From Rhodanobacter sp. (GTDB lineage Bacteria > Pseudomonadota > Gammaproteobacteria > Xanthomonadales > Rhodanobacteraceae): a stretch of DNA of 64,000 nt. This document shows, piece by piece, positions 37,804 through 48,100 of the stretch (the first letter of the stretch is position 1; each line of letters starts with the position of its first letter). The notes below the pieces were generated by a model. That model made no database searches and was not told the DNA's origin. It worked only from the letters and a program-made list of their open reading frames with translations. A program made the position numbers and the translations under genes. The stretch is from positions 2,291,562-2,355,561 of the forward strand of contig AP031382.1 in NCBI GenBank assembly GCA_040371205.1, written 5' to 3'.

Positions 37804-38565
37804 TCAATCCGCCGCGAACTGCTCGTCGAGGATGCGCTGCTCCAGGTTGTGCTCGGGGTCGAACAGCAGGCGCACACCCTGCCCCGCCGCCTGGCGCACG
37901 GAGACCTCGCGCACGTCGCGCACTTCGTGGAAATCGGCGGTGGCGCTGACCGGCCGCTTGCCGGGATCGAGCACGCGCAGGCTGACCTCGGTGCGGTGCG
38001 GCAGGATCGCGCCGCGCCAGCGGCGCGGGCGGAACGGGCTGATCGGGGTGAGCGCCAGCACGTTGGCGTCCAGCGGCAGGATCGGCCCGTGCGCCGAGAG
38101 GTTGTAGGCGGTGGAGCCGGCCGGCGTGGCGACCATCACGCCGTCGCAGATCAGGTTGGGCAGCTTCACCGCGTCGTTGAGTTTCACCTCGATGTGCGCG
38201 GCCTGGTTGCTCTGGCGCAGCAGCGAGACCTCGTTGAAGGCCAGCGCCGCATGCGTGTCGCCGGCGGCGTCGACCACCCGCATCTCCAGCGGGAACAGTT
38301 CGGCGACGTGCGCACGCGCCGCGCGCTCGGGCAGTTCGTCGAGGCGGTGCTTGTTCATCAGGAAGCCGACGCGCCCCAGCTTCATGCCGTACACCGGCAC
38401 GCCCAGCGCGAGGTGCGCATGCAGGGTGCGCAGCATGAAGCCGTCGCCGCCCAGCGCCACGATCAGTTCGGCCTTGCCGGCCGGCACGTCGCCGTAGCGT
38501 TCCACGAACTTGCGCCGCGCCTGCTGGGCGACGCTGGTGTCACTGGCGACGAAGGCGAAGCGCAT
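37804..38565 (-). CDS. nadK: NAD kinase
   Basis: The enzyme phosphorylates NAD to NADP. The 253-residue form starts [20 protein letters not shown]. It contains the family GGDG motif in [13 protein letters not shown], the NE-S motif in [11 protein letters not shown], and the diphosphate-binding [18 protein letters not shown]. An ATG 18 bp upstream is also possible but is less like relatives. The gene lies after the gdhB terminator and before a 5'-nucleotidase gene, a cluster linked to pyridine nucleotide metabolism. Confidence 0.92.
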   Translation of the reverse strand: MRFAFVASDTSVAQQARRKFVERYGDVPAGKAELIVALGGDGFMLRTLHAHLALGVPVYGMKLGRVGFLMNKHRLDELPERAARAHVAELFPLEMRVVDAAGDTHAALAFNEVSLLRQSNQAAHIEVKLNDAVKLPNLICDGVMVATPAGSTAYNLSAHGPILPLDANVLALTPISPFRPRRWRGAILPHRTEVSLRVLDPGKRPVSATADFHEVRDVREVSVRQAAGQGVRLLFDPEHNLEQRILDEQFAAD

Positions 38566-38625
38566 GGTTGCGGCGGGCTCCATGGGGATACGGTCGAGCT
38601 TACCGCATGGGCATGTCGGCACGTT

Positions 38626-38657
38626 GAAAAACGAAGCCCCGCACAGGCGGGGCTTCG
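38626..38657 (-). terminator. Rho-independent terminator after gdhB
   Basis: CGAAGCCCCGC (38632-38642) pairs with GCGGGGCTTCG (38647-38657) around ACAG. The minus-strand transcript then reads a run of T residues (complement of 38626-38630). Confidence 0.85.
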
Positions 38658-38721
38658 ACTAACACACCGGGTTTGCGCTAAAGCGGCAGCCCCTTCCCTC
38701 GGCGGAAAGGGAGCCAGAGCT

Positions 38722-41700
38722 TTACACCGGCACCTGCGCCAGCTGTGCGAGGCGGCGCACCGCCACCGAGGCAATCGGGTAGTCGGCGTTCTGGGTGAGG
38801 ATCTCGGCCAGCATGCCGCGGGTGTGCTGCAGCGTGGCGTCGTCACGCTGCAGCCATGCCTGCACCGGCGAGACGTCCTTGCCGCCGCCGCCCAGCTTCA
38901 GCACCTGCTGCGCCAGCGCGCGATGCTGGTGGTTGAGCTCGTCCAGCAGCGAACCGCGCGCCTGCGCGTGCCAGTGGCCTTCCACCGGCAGCGCCTCGAT
39001 CTGCCCGCGCAGCCATTCGAGATCGAGCGACTCGGCCAGTTCGTAGAACACGCTGGCCACCTTCTCGACAGGTTGGCCGGTCTGCTGCGCCACCTCGACC
39101 ATGTCCAACGCGGCGCGCAGCTCGGAGACGCGGGCCAGGCGCACGGCCAGTTCGGCAGGCAGCCCCAGGCCTTCCCACTTTTCCTGGCTGCTGGCGAAGT
39201 CGCCCTTGCCGGTAAGCGTGAGCGCTTCCGGCAAGGCCTTGCGCAGGGCGGCCACGCCGGCCTGGTAGCGCTCGACGTTGGCGGCGATCTCCAGCGTGCC
39301 GCCCGGACGGTTGAGCAACCAGCGCGTCATGTGGCGCAGCAGCGACCACACCTGCATCACCGCGTCGACCTGGGTGCCCTCGGCCACCTTGCTGTCCAGC
39401 GCCTCGATCTCGGCCCACAGCTCGCGCGCGTCCAGGATTTCGCGCGCGGCGGTGTAGGCCTTGGCGATCGCCGCGGGCCCCTTGCCGGTGTCCTCCTGCA
39501 TGCGCAGCATGAAGGTGGCGCCCATGCGGTTGATCGTCGAGTTGGTCACCGCCGTGGCGATGATCTCGCGCTTCAGGCGGTGGCGCTGCATGTGCGCGGC
39601 GTACTTCTCGTGCAGCGGCGCAGGGAAGTAGCGCACCAGCTCCTTGGACAGGTACGGGTCTTCCGGCACGTCGGAGTCCAGCAACTGCTGGAACAGGCGG
39701 ATCTTGTCGTAGGACAGCAGCACCGACAGTTCCGGGCGCGTCATGCCCTGGCCGCGCGTCTTGCGCTCGGTCAGTTCCGCCTCGCTGGGCAGGTTCTCCA
39801 CCTGGCGATCCAGCGAACCCTCGGCCTCCAGCGTGCGGATGAAGTGCGCCATCGAGCCGATGCGCTTGGCCGACTGGTGCTCCATCAGGGTGATCGCCTG
39901 GTTCTGGCGGTAGTTGTCCCAAAGCACCAGCTGGCCTACTTCGTCGGTCATCGCGGCGAGCTGCTGGTTGCGCGCGGCCTCGGTGAGTTCGCCGCGCTGC
40001 ACGGCGTCGTTGAGCAGGATCTTGATGTTCACCTCGTGGTCGGAGGTGTCCACGCCGGCGGAGTTGTCGATGAAGTCGGTGTTGAGCAGCACGCCCTTCT
40101 GCGCGGCCTCGATGCGGCCCTTCTGGGTCATGCCTAGGTTGCCGCCCTCGCCCACCACCTTGCAGCGCAACTCGCCGCCGTCCACGCGCAGACCGTTGTT
40201 GGCGCGGTCGCGGGCGTCGGCATGGGTTTCGCTGCTGGCCTTGACGTAGGTGCCGATGCCGCCGTTCCACAGCAGGTCCACCGGCGCCTTGAGGATGGCG
40301 TTGAGCAGTTCGTTCGGCGCCATCTGCGCGACGTCGGCCTTGAGGCCCAGCGCCGCGCGCACTTCCGGCGACACCGGGATGGCCTTGGCGGTGCGCGGCC
40401 ACACGCCGCCGCCGGCGGAGATCAGCGACTTGTCGTAGTCCTCCCAGCTCGAACGCGGCAGCTTGAACATGCGCTCGCGCTCGACGAAGGAACGCTCCAC
40501 GTCGGGGTTCGGGTCGAGGAACACGTGGCGATGGTCGAACGCGGCCACCAGCTTGATGTGCCTCGACAGCAGCATGCCGTTGCCGAACACGTCGCCGGAC
40601 ATGTCGCCAATGCCCACGCAGGTGAAGTCCTCGCTCTGGCTGTCGCGGCCCAGTGCGCGGAAGTGGCGCTTCACCGACTCCCACGCGCCCTTGGCGGTGA
40701 TGCCCATGCCCTTGTGGTCGTAGCCGTTGGAACCGCCGGAGGCGAACGCATCGCCCAGCCAGTAGCCATGCTCGACCGAGATCGCGTTGGCGATGTCGGA
40801 GAACGTGGCCGTGCCCTTGTCGGCGGCCACCACCAGGTACGGGTCATCCGCGTCGTGGCGCACCACGTCGTGCGGGTTCGCCACCTTGCCCTCGACCAGG
40901 TTGTCGGTGATGTCGAGCAGGCCGCTGATGAACAGCTTGTAGCAGGCGATGCCCTCGGCCAGCTGCGCGTCGCGATCCCCATTCACCGGTGGCTTCTTGA
41001 CGAAGAAGCCGCCCTTCGAACCCACCGGCACGATCACGGTGTTCTTCACCATCTGCGCCTTCACCAGGCCCAGCACCTCGGTGCGGAAATCCTCGCGGCG
41101 ATCCGACCAGCGCAGGCCGCCGCGCGCCACCGGGCCGAAGCGCAGGTGGATGCCTTCCACGCGCGGCGCGCACACCCAGATCTCGCGGTAGGGCACCGGC
41201 TTGGGCAGCTCGGGCACGGCGTGCGAGTCGAGCTTGAAACTGATGTAGTCGCGGTAGGCGCCGTTCCACTGCTGGAAGAAGCTGGTGCGCAGCGTGGCGT
41301 GGATCACCGCGACGAAGCTGCGCAGGATGCGGTCCTCGTCGAGGCTGGCCACGTTCTCCAGCAGCAGGTTGATCGCGGCTTCGATGGTCTTGCACTGTTC
41401 GGCGCGCGGCTGCGCCAGCGCGGCGGCGAGGCCGTCGACCAGCGCGGGATGCGCGGCCTGCACGCTCGCCGGGATCAGCGCGGACATCTCGCCGTGCAAC
41501 AGCCCCGCGGCAGTCTTGCGCTCGCCGTCCGACAGCGATTCGCGGCGCGGATCGAACTTGGCGAGGAACAGCTCCACCAGCAGGCCGGCAATGGCCGGAT
41601 AGCGGTTCAGCGTGTCCTCCATGTACGGCTGCGAGAACGGCGACCCGGCCTGCAGCAGGTACTTGCAGTAGCCGCGCAGCATCGCGATCTGGCGCCAGCT

Positions 41701-43638
41701 CAGCTGCGCGCCCAGCACCAGGCGGTTGAAGCCGTCGTTCTCGGCGTTGCCGCGCCAGATCTGCTCGAACGCGTGCTCGAACAGCGAACCCACCTGCTCC
41801 ACGCTGAAGGTGAGCTTGCCCACCGGCTGCACTTCGAAGTCCTGGATCGACAGCGGCACGCCGTCGCCGTGGATGCCGTAGACGTGCTCGGTGAGCACGC
41901 GCAGGCCGAGGTTCTCCAGTTGCGGCAGCACTTCCGACAACGCGATGTCGCCGCCGGAACGGTAGACCTTGAAGCGCAGCGTCTCCGGCGCCTTCGGCGG
42001 ATGGTAGAACGACATGCGCAGCGCGTTGTCGCCTTCCAGCAGCGACAGTTGGCGCACGTCCTCGGCGGCCACCGCCGGGCTCACGTCGTCGATGTAGCCG
42101 GGCGGCAATGCGCGCGCGTAGCGGTTCGCCAGCGCTACGCCCTCGTGCTCGCCGCGCAGCTTCACCAAGGCGTCGCGCACGTCGTCGTGCCAGTTGCGCG
42201 CGATGGCCGCGACGCCCTGTTCCAGCGCGGCCAGGTCGTAGGCGGGCTGGTCGCCGATCTTCGGCCGCACCACGATGTAAAGGCGCGCCAGCGCGTCCTC
42301 GCCCATCAGTACGGAGGAGTCGATCTGTTCGGCGTGCAACGCCTCGCCGAGCAGGGCCTCGATGCGTTCGCGCACCGAGGTGTTGAAGCGCTCGCGCGGC
42401 ACGAACACCTGGCAGGTGAAGAAACGGCCGTAGCGGTCGCGGCGCATGAACAGGCGCGTGTGCGCGCGCTGGCGCAACTCGAGGATGCCGGTGGCGATGG
42501 CGAAGAGTTCGTCCCCGCTGCTCTGCAGGAGTTCTTCGCGCGGCAGCGTCTCCAGCGTATGCCGCAGCGACTTGCCGGAGTACGAATCGCGCTTCAGGCC
42601 CGAGCGCGCCAGCACGGCCTCCACCTTGTGGCGTACCAGCGGCACGTCCTGCGGGCGCGCCATGGCGGCGCTGGCGGTGAACAGGCCGAGGAAGCGCTGC
42701 TCGCCCACGGCACGGCCGCCGTCGCCGAAGCGCAGCACGCCGATGTAGTCCATGTAACCCGCGCGGTGCATGCGCGAGCGCGCGTTGGTCTTGGTCAGGA
42801 TGACCGCGTCCACCGCGCCGGAATGCGGCAGGCCGCTGGCCGCCAGCGTCTTGAGCGAGCGCGGCGCCAGCGACTGCTCGTTCCTGCGCAGGATGCCGAG
42901 GCCCGAACCGTCGACGGCGCGCAACACGCGCTCGCCGTCGGCATCGGCCACTTCGTATTCGCGGTAGCCGAAGAAGGTGAAGTTGTCGGCGGCGATCCAG
43001 CGCAGGAAGTCGCCGGCCTCGCGCGCGGAGGCCTCGTCCAGCGCGGGCTTGCGCTGCGGCAGTTCGTCCGCGATGGCCAGCGCCTTGCCGCGCATGGCGG
43101 CCCAGTCGGCCACTGCGGCGCGCACGTCGTCCAGCGCGGACTCGACCTCGGCGACCAGCTGCGCCTGCTCGGCGTCGGCCACGCGGTCGATCTCGAAATG
43201 CATCACCGACTCGGACGCGCCCTCGGCGGCGCCCAGCGCCAGCAGCTTGCCGCCGGCATCGCGCCGCACCGGCAACACCGGATGCACCACGGCATGGATC
43301 TGCGCGCGCGCGGAGACCACCATGCTCACGGTGTCGACCAGGAACGGCATGTCGTCCGTGACGACCTGCAACTGGGCGTGGCCGGCCTCGGGAGTGCGCA
43401 TGCGAACCGCCGCGCGGCCCGGCGTGCGCTGCTGCGCGAATTCCAGCAAGCCCTGGATCGCGCCGGCCCACTGCTCCGGCGTGTGCAAGCCGAAATCGCC
43501 CGCGCTGATCCGTGCGAAGAAGGCTCCGATAAAAAATTGCGCCTCATCAAGGCGCTGTGCGGGGAATCCGGCTTGCTTCAGCGCCTCGAGCACGGCGGAC
43601 TGAAACGGAACTTCATGGGCTGCGCGAATGGCATTCAT
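38722..43638 (-). CDS. gdhB: NAD-specific glutamate dehydrogenase, large (180-kDa) class
   Basis: The 1638-residue enzyme converts glutamate to 2-oxoglutarate and ammonia with NAD. The N-terminal half (about 1-700) holds ACT-like regulatory domains. The catalytic region (about 840-1350) includes LRFGPVARGGLRWSDRREDF, the lysine segment VPVGSKGGFFVKKP and the dinucleotide domain around GVGDMSGDVFGNGMLLS-like GIGDMSGDVFGNGM. The length and order match the L_180 class found in Pseudomonas and Xanthomonadales. The start MNAIRAAHEV at 43638 is chosen for similarity; the frame is open 23 codons further. It is followed by a strong terminator. In this class activity is often allosteric. Confidence 0.94.
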   Translation of the reverse strand: MNAIRAAHEVPFQSAVLEALKQAGFPAQRLDEAQFFIGAFFARISAGDFGLHTPEQWAGAIQGLLEFAQQRTPGRAAVRMRTPEAGHAQLQVVTDDMPFLVDTVSMVVSARAQIHAVVHPVLPVRRDAGGKLLALGAAEGASESVMHFEIDRVADAEQAQLVAEVESALDDVRAAVADWAAMRGKALAIADELPQRKPALDEASAREAGDFLRWIAADNFTFFGYREYEVADADGERVLRAVDGSGLGILRRNEQSLAPRSLKTLAASGLPHSGAVDAVILTKTNARSRMHRAGYMDYIGVLRFGDGGRAVGEQRFLGLFTASAAMARPQDVPLVRHKVEAVLARSGLKRDSYSGKSLRHTLETLPREELLQSSGDELFAIATGILELRQRAHTRLFMRRDRYGRFFTCQVFVPRERFNTSVRERIEALLGEALHAEQIDSSVLMGEDALARLYIVVRPKIGDQPAYDLAALEQGVAAIARNWHDDVRDALVKLRGEHEGVALANRYARALPPGYIDDVSPAVAAEDVRQLSLLEGDNALRMSFYHPPKAPETLRFKVYRSGGDIALSEVLPQLENLGLRVLTEHVYGIHGDGVPLSIQDFEVQPVGKLTFSVEQVGSLFEHAFEQIWRGNAENDGFNRLVLGAQLSWRQIAMLRGYCKYLLQAGSPFSQPYMEDTLNRYPAIAGLLVELFLAKFDPRRESLSDGERKTAAGLLHGEMSALIPASVQAAHPALVDGLAAALAQPRAEQCKTIEAAINLLLENVASLDEDRILRSFVAVIHATLRTSFFQQWNGAYRDYISFKLDSHAVPELPKPVPYREIWVCAPRVEGIHLRFGPVARGGLRWSDRREDFRTEVLGLVKAQMVKNTVIVPVGSKGGFFVKKPPVNGDRDAQLAEGIACYKLFISGLLDITDNLVEGKVANPHDVVRHDADDPYLVVAADKGTATFSDIANAISVEHGYWLGDAFASGGSNGYDHKGMGITAKGAWESVKRHFRALGRDSQSEDFTCVGIGDMSGDVFGNGMLLSRHIKLVAAFDHRHVFLDPNPDVERSFVERERMFKLPRSSWEDYDKSLISAGGGVWPRTAKAIPVSPEVRAALGLKADVAQMAPNELLNAILKAPVDLLWNGGIGTYVKASSETHADARDRANNGLRVDGGELRCKVVGEGGNLGMTQKGRIEAAQKGVLLNTDFIDNSAGVDTSDHEVNIKILLNDAVQRGELTEAARNQQLAAMTDEVGQLVLWDNYRQNQAITLMEHQSAKRIGSMAHFIRTLEAEGSLDRQVENLPSEAELTERKTRGQGMTRPELSVLLSYDKIRLFQQLLDSDVPEDPYLSKELVRYFPAPLHEKYAAHMQRHRLKREIIATAVTNSTINRMGATFMLRMQEDTGKGPAAIAKAYTAAREILDARELWAEIEALDSKVAEGTQVDAVMQVWSLLRHMTRWLLNRPGGTLEIAANVERYQAGVAALRKALPEALTLTGKGDFASSQEKWEGLGLPAELAVRLARVSELRAALDMVEVAQQTGQPVEKVASVFYELAESLDLEWLRGQIEALPVEGHWHAQARGSLLDELNHQHRALAQQVLKLGGGGKDVSPVQAWLQRDDATLQHTRGMLAEILTQNADYPIASVAVRRLAQLAQVPV

Positions 43639-43998
43639 GGCATCTGCTTGTAGTGGGAACGAAAGTGACGCGACAAAGCCTGAAAAGGATACGCTTCGCC
43701 TCATCAAAACGCCTTGTGCATAGCGTCATGCATTGCAGCGCAATTCAGGTCTTCGCGGCGTGCATGACCGCGCGGCGAAACTCCGCCGCCCTTCACCCTG
43801 CGAGTACCAAAGAGGCCGCCGGGAGCCATCGCCAGTCGCAGTCCCCACCACGGTCCACGAGCGCGAAAACCTTTTCGCCGACGCTACAACAAATTGTGAA
43901 CTGTACGGTATAGTAGCGCCCCATCCCTTCCCCGGCATCCACGGAAGCGCGGAAACATCCCGCCCTTCGACCACGATCAGCACGTTCCCGGAGTCCCC
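43639..43998. other. Intergenic region between gdhB and the RND operon
   Basis: This 360-bp divergent gap has no convincing gene. It becomes AT-richer at 43880-43915, where a TetR-like palindrome overlaps a TATAGT -10 box for the efflux operon. Small frames on both strands have no start site or composition support. Confidence 0.6.
43900..43914. promoter_or_regulatory. TetR-like palindrome over the RND operon -10 box
   Basis: ACTGTACGGTATAGT is an imperfect palindrome with six of seven base pairs matching per arm. It covers the likely -10 TATAGT (43909-43914). Similar ACTGTAC-type palindromes are bound by TetR-family repressors at RND operons. No tetR gene is adjacent. Confidence 0.45.
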
Positions 43999-45168
43999 AT
44001 GAAATCCCCGTACCTGCGCGCGCCCGCGTTGTGCCTTGGCCTGCTGGCCCTGACCGCCTGCGGCAAGAAGGAGCAAGGCCCGATGCAGATGCCGGCGCCA
44101 GAAGTAGGCGTCATTGTCGCGCAACCGCGGAACGAGCCGCTGACCAAGGACCTGGTCGGCCGCCTGTCGTCCTTCCGCAGCGCCGACGTGCGCGCCCGCG
44201 TGGCCGGCGTGTTGTTGAAGCGCGACTACATCGAAGGCACCGACGTCAAGAAGGGCCAGTTGCTGTTCGAGATCGACCCGGCGCCGCTGAAGGCTTCGCT
44301 GGCCGCGGCAGAAGCCGCGCTGGCGCAGGCGCAGGCCACCTGGACCAACGCCAAGGTCAACGCACAGCGCTCACGCGACCTGGCGCCCAAGGGCTACATC
44401 TCCAAGTCCGACCTCGACAACGCGCTGGCCACCGAACGCACTTCCGCCGCGGCGGTGCAGGCGGCGCAGGCCAATGTGCAGAGCGCGCGCATCAACCTCG
44501 GCTACGCCGACGTCACCTCGCCGATCGACGGCCGCGCCGGCCAGCAGCAGGTGACCGAAGGCGCACTCGTCGGCAACGGCAGCGACACCCTGCTCACCAC
44601 GGTGGACCAGATCGACCCGCTGTACGTGAACTTCACCATGAGCGTGGCCGACATGGAGCAACTGCGCAAAGCGCAGAGCAACGGCGGCGTCACCCTCGCC
44701 AAGGGCGACCAGGCCAGCGTGCGCGTGACCCTGCCCGACGGCAGCACCTACGCCGAGCCGGGCACGCTGGACTTCACCGCCGCCACGGTGGATCCGTCCA
44801 CCGGCGCGATGGATCTGCGCGCGCAGATCCCCAATCCCAAGCACACCCTGCTGCCCGGCATGTACGTGACGCTGCAGGCCAAGCTGGGCGAACAGCACCA
44901 GGTGTTCATGATCCCGCAGGCGGCGGTGCTGCGCGACACCGTGGGCGCGTATGCGTTCGTGGTGGGCAGCGACGGCACAGTCAAGCGCCACGACCTCACC
45001 ACCAGCGGCATGAGCGGCGGCGACTGGGTCGTCACCGGCGGCCTCGCCGCGGGCGACCAGGTGGTGGTGTCCGGCGTGCAGAACGTGCGCGACGGCGCCC
45101 CGGCCAAGGCCTCGCCGTGGCAGCCGCCCGCCGCCACGAACGGCGCTGCGCCGGCGGCCGGCAAGTAA
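43999..45168 (+). CDS. RND efflux periplasmic adaptor (AcrA/MexA type)
   Basis: Membrane fusion protein of a tripartite efflux pump, 389 residues. It has a lipoprotein signal with lipobox LTAC and acyl Cys C21. The biotinyl-lipoyl halves (VGRLSSFRSADVRARVAG and VTSPIDGRAGQQQVTEGALV) flank an alpha-hairpin (about residues 95-160), followed by beta-barrel and membrane-proximal domains. The C-terminus is Ala/Pro-rich. GGAG precedes the ATG. The pump gene follows 12 bp after. No outer-membrane channel gene is in the operon. Confidence 0.93.
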   Translation: MKSPYLRAPALCLGLLALTACGKKEQGPMQMPAPEVGVIVAQPRNEPLTKDLVGRLSSFRSADVRARVAGVLLKRDYIEGTDVKKGQLLFEIDPAPLKASLAAAEAALAQAQATWTNAKVNAQRSRDLAPKGYISKSDLDNALATERTSAAAVQAAQANVQSARINLGYADVTSPIDGRAGQQQVTEGALVGNGSDTLLTTVDQIDPLYVNFTMSVADMEQLRKAQSNGGVTLAKGDQASVRVTLPDGSTYAEPGTLDFTAATVDPSTGAMDLRAQIPNPKHTLLPGMYVTLQAKLGEQHQVFMIPQAAVLRDTVGAYAFVVGSDGTVKRHDLTTSGMSGGDWVVTGGLAAGDQVVVSGVQNVRDGAPAKASPWQPPAATNGAAPAAGK

Positions 45169-45180
45169 CGGAGTCCGACC

Positions 45181-48100
45181 ATGCCGAGTTTCTTCATCGA
45201 CCGCCCGATCTTCGCGTGGGTAGTAGCCATCCTGATCTCGCTGGGTGGCGTGCTGGCCATCCTCAACCTGGGCGTGGAGTCGTATCCGAACATCGCGCCG
45301 CCGCAGGTGGTGGTGAACGCCACCTACCCCGGCGCCAGCGCGGACACCACCGAGAAAGCGGTAACCCAGGTGATCGAGCAGCAGCTCACCGGCATCGACC
45401 ACCTGCTGTACTTCAGCTCCTCGTCCAGCGCCAACGGCAGCTCCAGCATCACGCTCACCTTCGAGAGCGGCACCGATCCCGACATCGCCCAGGTGCAGGT
45501 GCAGAACAAGGTGGCGCTGGCCACGCCGCGCCTGCCCAGCGAGGTGACCCAGCAGGGCGTGGTGGTGGCCAAGGCCAACGCCGGCTTCCTGATGGTGGTG
45601 GCGCTCAAGTCCGACAACCCGAACATCGACCGCGACCGCGTCAGCGACATCGTGGCGTCGCAGGTGCTCGACCAGATCTCGCGCATCCCCGGCGTGGGCA
45701 GCACCCGGCAGTTCGGTTCGGAATACGCCATGCGCATCTGGCTCAACCCGGACAAGCTGCACGGCTACAACCTGTCGGCCAGCCAGGTGATGGCGGCGAT
45801 CCAGGCGCAGAACGTGCAGTTCGCCGCCGGCTCGATCGGCGCCGACCCGGCCGTGCCCGGCCAGGGCCTCACCGCCACGGTGTCGGGCGAAGGCCGTTTC
45901 ACCAGTCCCGAGGAGTTCGCCAACATCATCCTGCGCGCCAACGCGGACGGTACCGTCGTCAGGCTAGGCGACGTGGCGAAGATCAGTTTCGGCCCGGCCA
46001 GTTACGGTTTCGACACCACCTGGAACGGCAAGCCCATCGCCGCGTTCGCGATCCAACTGCTGCCCGGCGCCAACGCGCTGGACGTGGCCACCGCGGTGCG
46101 CGCGAAGATGGACGAACTCTCGCCCAGCTTCCCGCAGGGTGTCACCTGGTTCAGCCCGTACGACAGCACCACCTTCGTGCACATCTCCATCGACGAGGTG
46201 GTGCACACCCTGGTCGAGGCGATCGTGCTGGTGTTCCTGGTGATGCTGCTGTTCCTGCAGAACTTCCGCGCCACCGTGATTCCCACCCTGGTGATCCCGG
46301 TGGCTCTGCTGGGCACCTTCCTCGGCATGCTGGTGCTGGGTTTCACCATCAACCAGCTGACCCTGTTCGGCATGGTGCTGGCCATCGGCATCGTGGTGGA
46401 CGACGCGATCGTGGTGATCGAGAACGTCGAACGCATCATGACCGAGGAAAACCTGCCGCCGAAGGAGGCCACGCGCAAGGCGATGAGCCAGATCACCGGC
46501 GCGGTGGTGGCGATCACCGTGGTGCTGGCGGCGGTGTTCGTGCCGTCGGCGCTGCAGCCGGGCGCCTCCGGCATCATCTACAAGCAGTTCGCGCTGACCA
46601 TCGCGATGTCGATGGGGTTCTCGGCCTTCCTCGCGCTGTCGTTCACGCCGGCGCTGTGCGCCAGCTTCCTGCAGCCGGAGCACCACAAGAAGAAGAACTT
46701 CATCTACCGCAAGTTCAACCAGTCCTTCGAGTGGGCCACGCACACCTATGTCGGACACGTCGGCCGTGCGGTGCGCCACGCGCCGCGCTGGATGTTCGTA
46801 TTCGCGGTGCTGGCGCTGCTGGCCGGCTTCCTCTACACCCGCCTGCCCGGCAGCTTCCTGCCCGAGGAAGACCAGGGCTACGCCTTGGCCATCATCCAGC
46901 TGCCGCCGGGGGCCACCAAGCAGCGCACCGGCGAGGTCATGGCGCAGATGCGCACCATCCTCGACAAGGATCCAGCGGTGGAGGGCGTGCTGCAGGTGAC
47001 CGGCTTCAGCTTCATCGGTTCCAGCGAAAGCGCCGGCATGGCCTACATCAAGCTGAAGGACTGGTCGCAGCGCAAGGGCACCGCGATGGATTTCATCCAG
47101 CAAGCGAACATGCAGCTGCATCAGATCCGCGATGCACGCATCTTCGTGGTGAACATCCCGACGGTGCAAGGACTGGGTCAGTTCGGCGGCTTCGACATGT
47201 ACCTGCAGGACCGCGCCGGCCAGGGCCGCGAGGCCCTCACGCAGGCGCGCAATATCCTGCTGGGCAAGGCGGCGCAGGATCCCTTGCTCACCGGCGTGCG
47301 CCCGAACGCGCTTGAGGACGCGCCGCAGCTCGACCTCAAGGTGGACCGCGTGCAGGCGCAGTCGATGGGCCTGTCGGTCAGCGACGTGTACAACGCGATC
47401 AGCCTGATGCTGGCGCCGGTGTACGTGGACGACTTCACCTACGGCGGCCGCGTGAAGCGCGTGATCATGCAGGCGGAAGCGCCCTACCGCATGGGCCCGA
47501 GTGCCCTGCAACACTTCTTCACGCCCAGCAGCACGCAGCAGAACGCCGACGGCACGCCGGCAATGATCCCGCTGTCCAACGTGGTGCAGGCGAAGTGGGA
47601 CATGGGCTCGCCCGCGCTGACCCGCTACAACGGCTATTCCGCGGTGGAAATCGTGGGCTCGCCGGCGCCGGGCCATGCTTCGGGCGAGGCGATGAACGAG
47701 ATGCAGAAACTCGTCACGCAGGACCTGCCCAAGGGCTACGGCTTCGACTGGACCGGGCAATCCTACGAGGAAATCCTCTCCGGCAACGCCGCCACGCTGC
47801 TGATGGTGCTGTCCATCGTCGTGGTGTTCCTGGCGCTGGCGGCGTTGTACGAGAGCTGGTCGATCCCGGTGTCGGTGCTGCTGGTGGTACCGCTGGGCCT
47901 GCTCGGCGTGGTGGTGTTCACCCTGCTGCGCGGCCTGCCCAACGACATCTACTTCAAGGTCGGCCTGGTCACGGTGATCGGCCTGGCGGCGAAGAACGCG
48001 ATCCTGATCGTGGAGTTCGCGGTGGCCGAGCAGAAGGCCGGGCGCACGCTGCGCGAAGCCACCATCGACGCGGCCCGGCTGCGACTGCGCCCGATCCTGA

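Noticed and set aside
40222-43653. Very long antisense open frame (1143 codons) opposite gdhB
   Set aside because: Its His/Arg/Ala-rich translation is typical of a shadow in GC-rich DNA; gdhB is unmistakable on the other strand.
43557-43913. Small plus-strand frame between gdhB and the RND operon
   Set aside because: Its 5' part overlaps gdhB, it has no ribosome site, and its composition is atypical.
43894-43914. TTGTGA (43894) with TATAGT (43909) as promoter
   Set aside because: Spacing is only 9 bp, too short for sigma-70; only the -10 and palindrome are kept.
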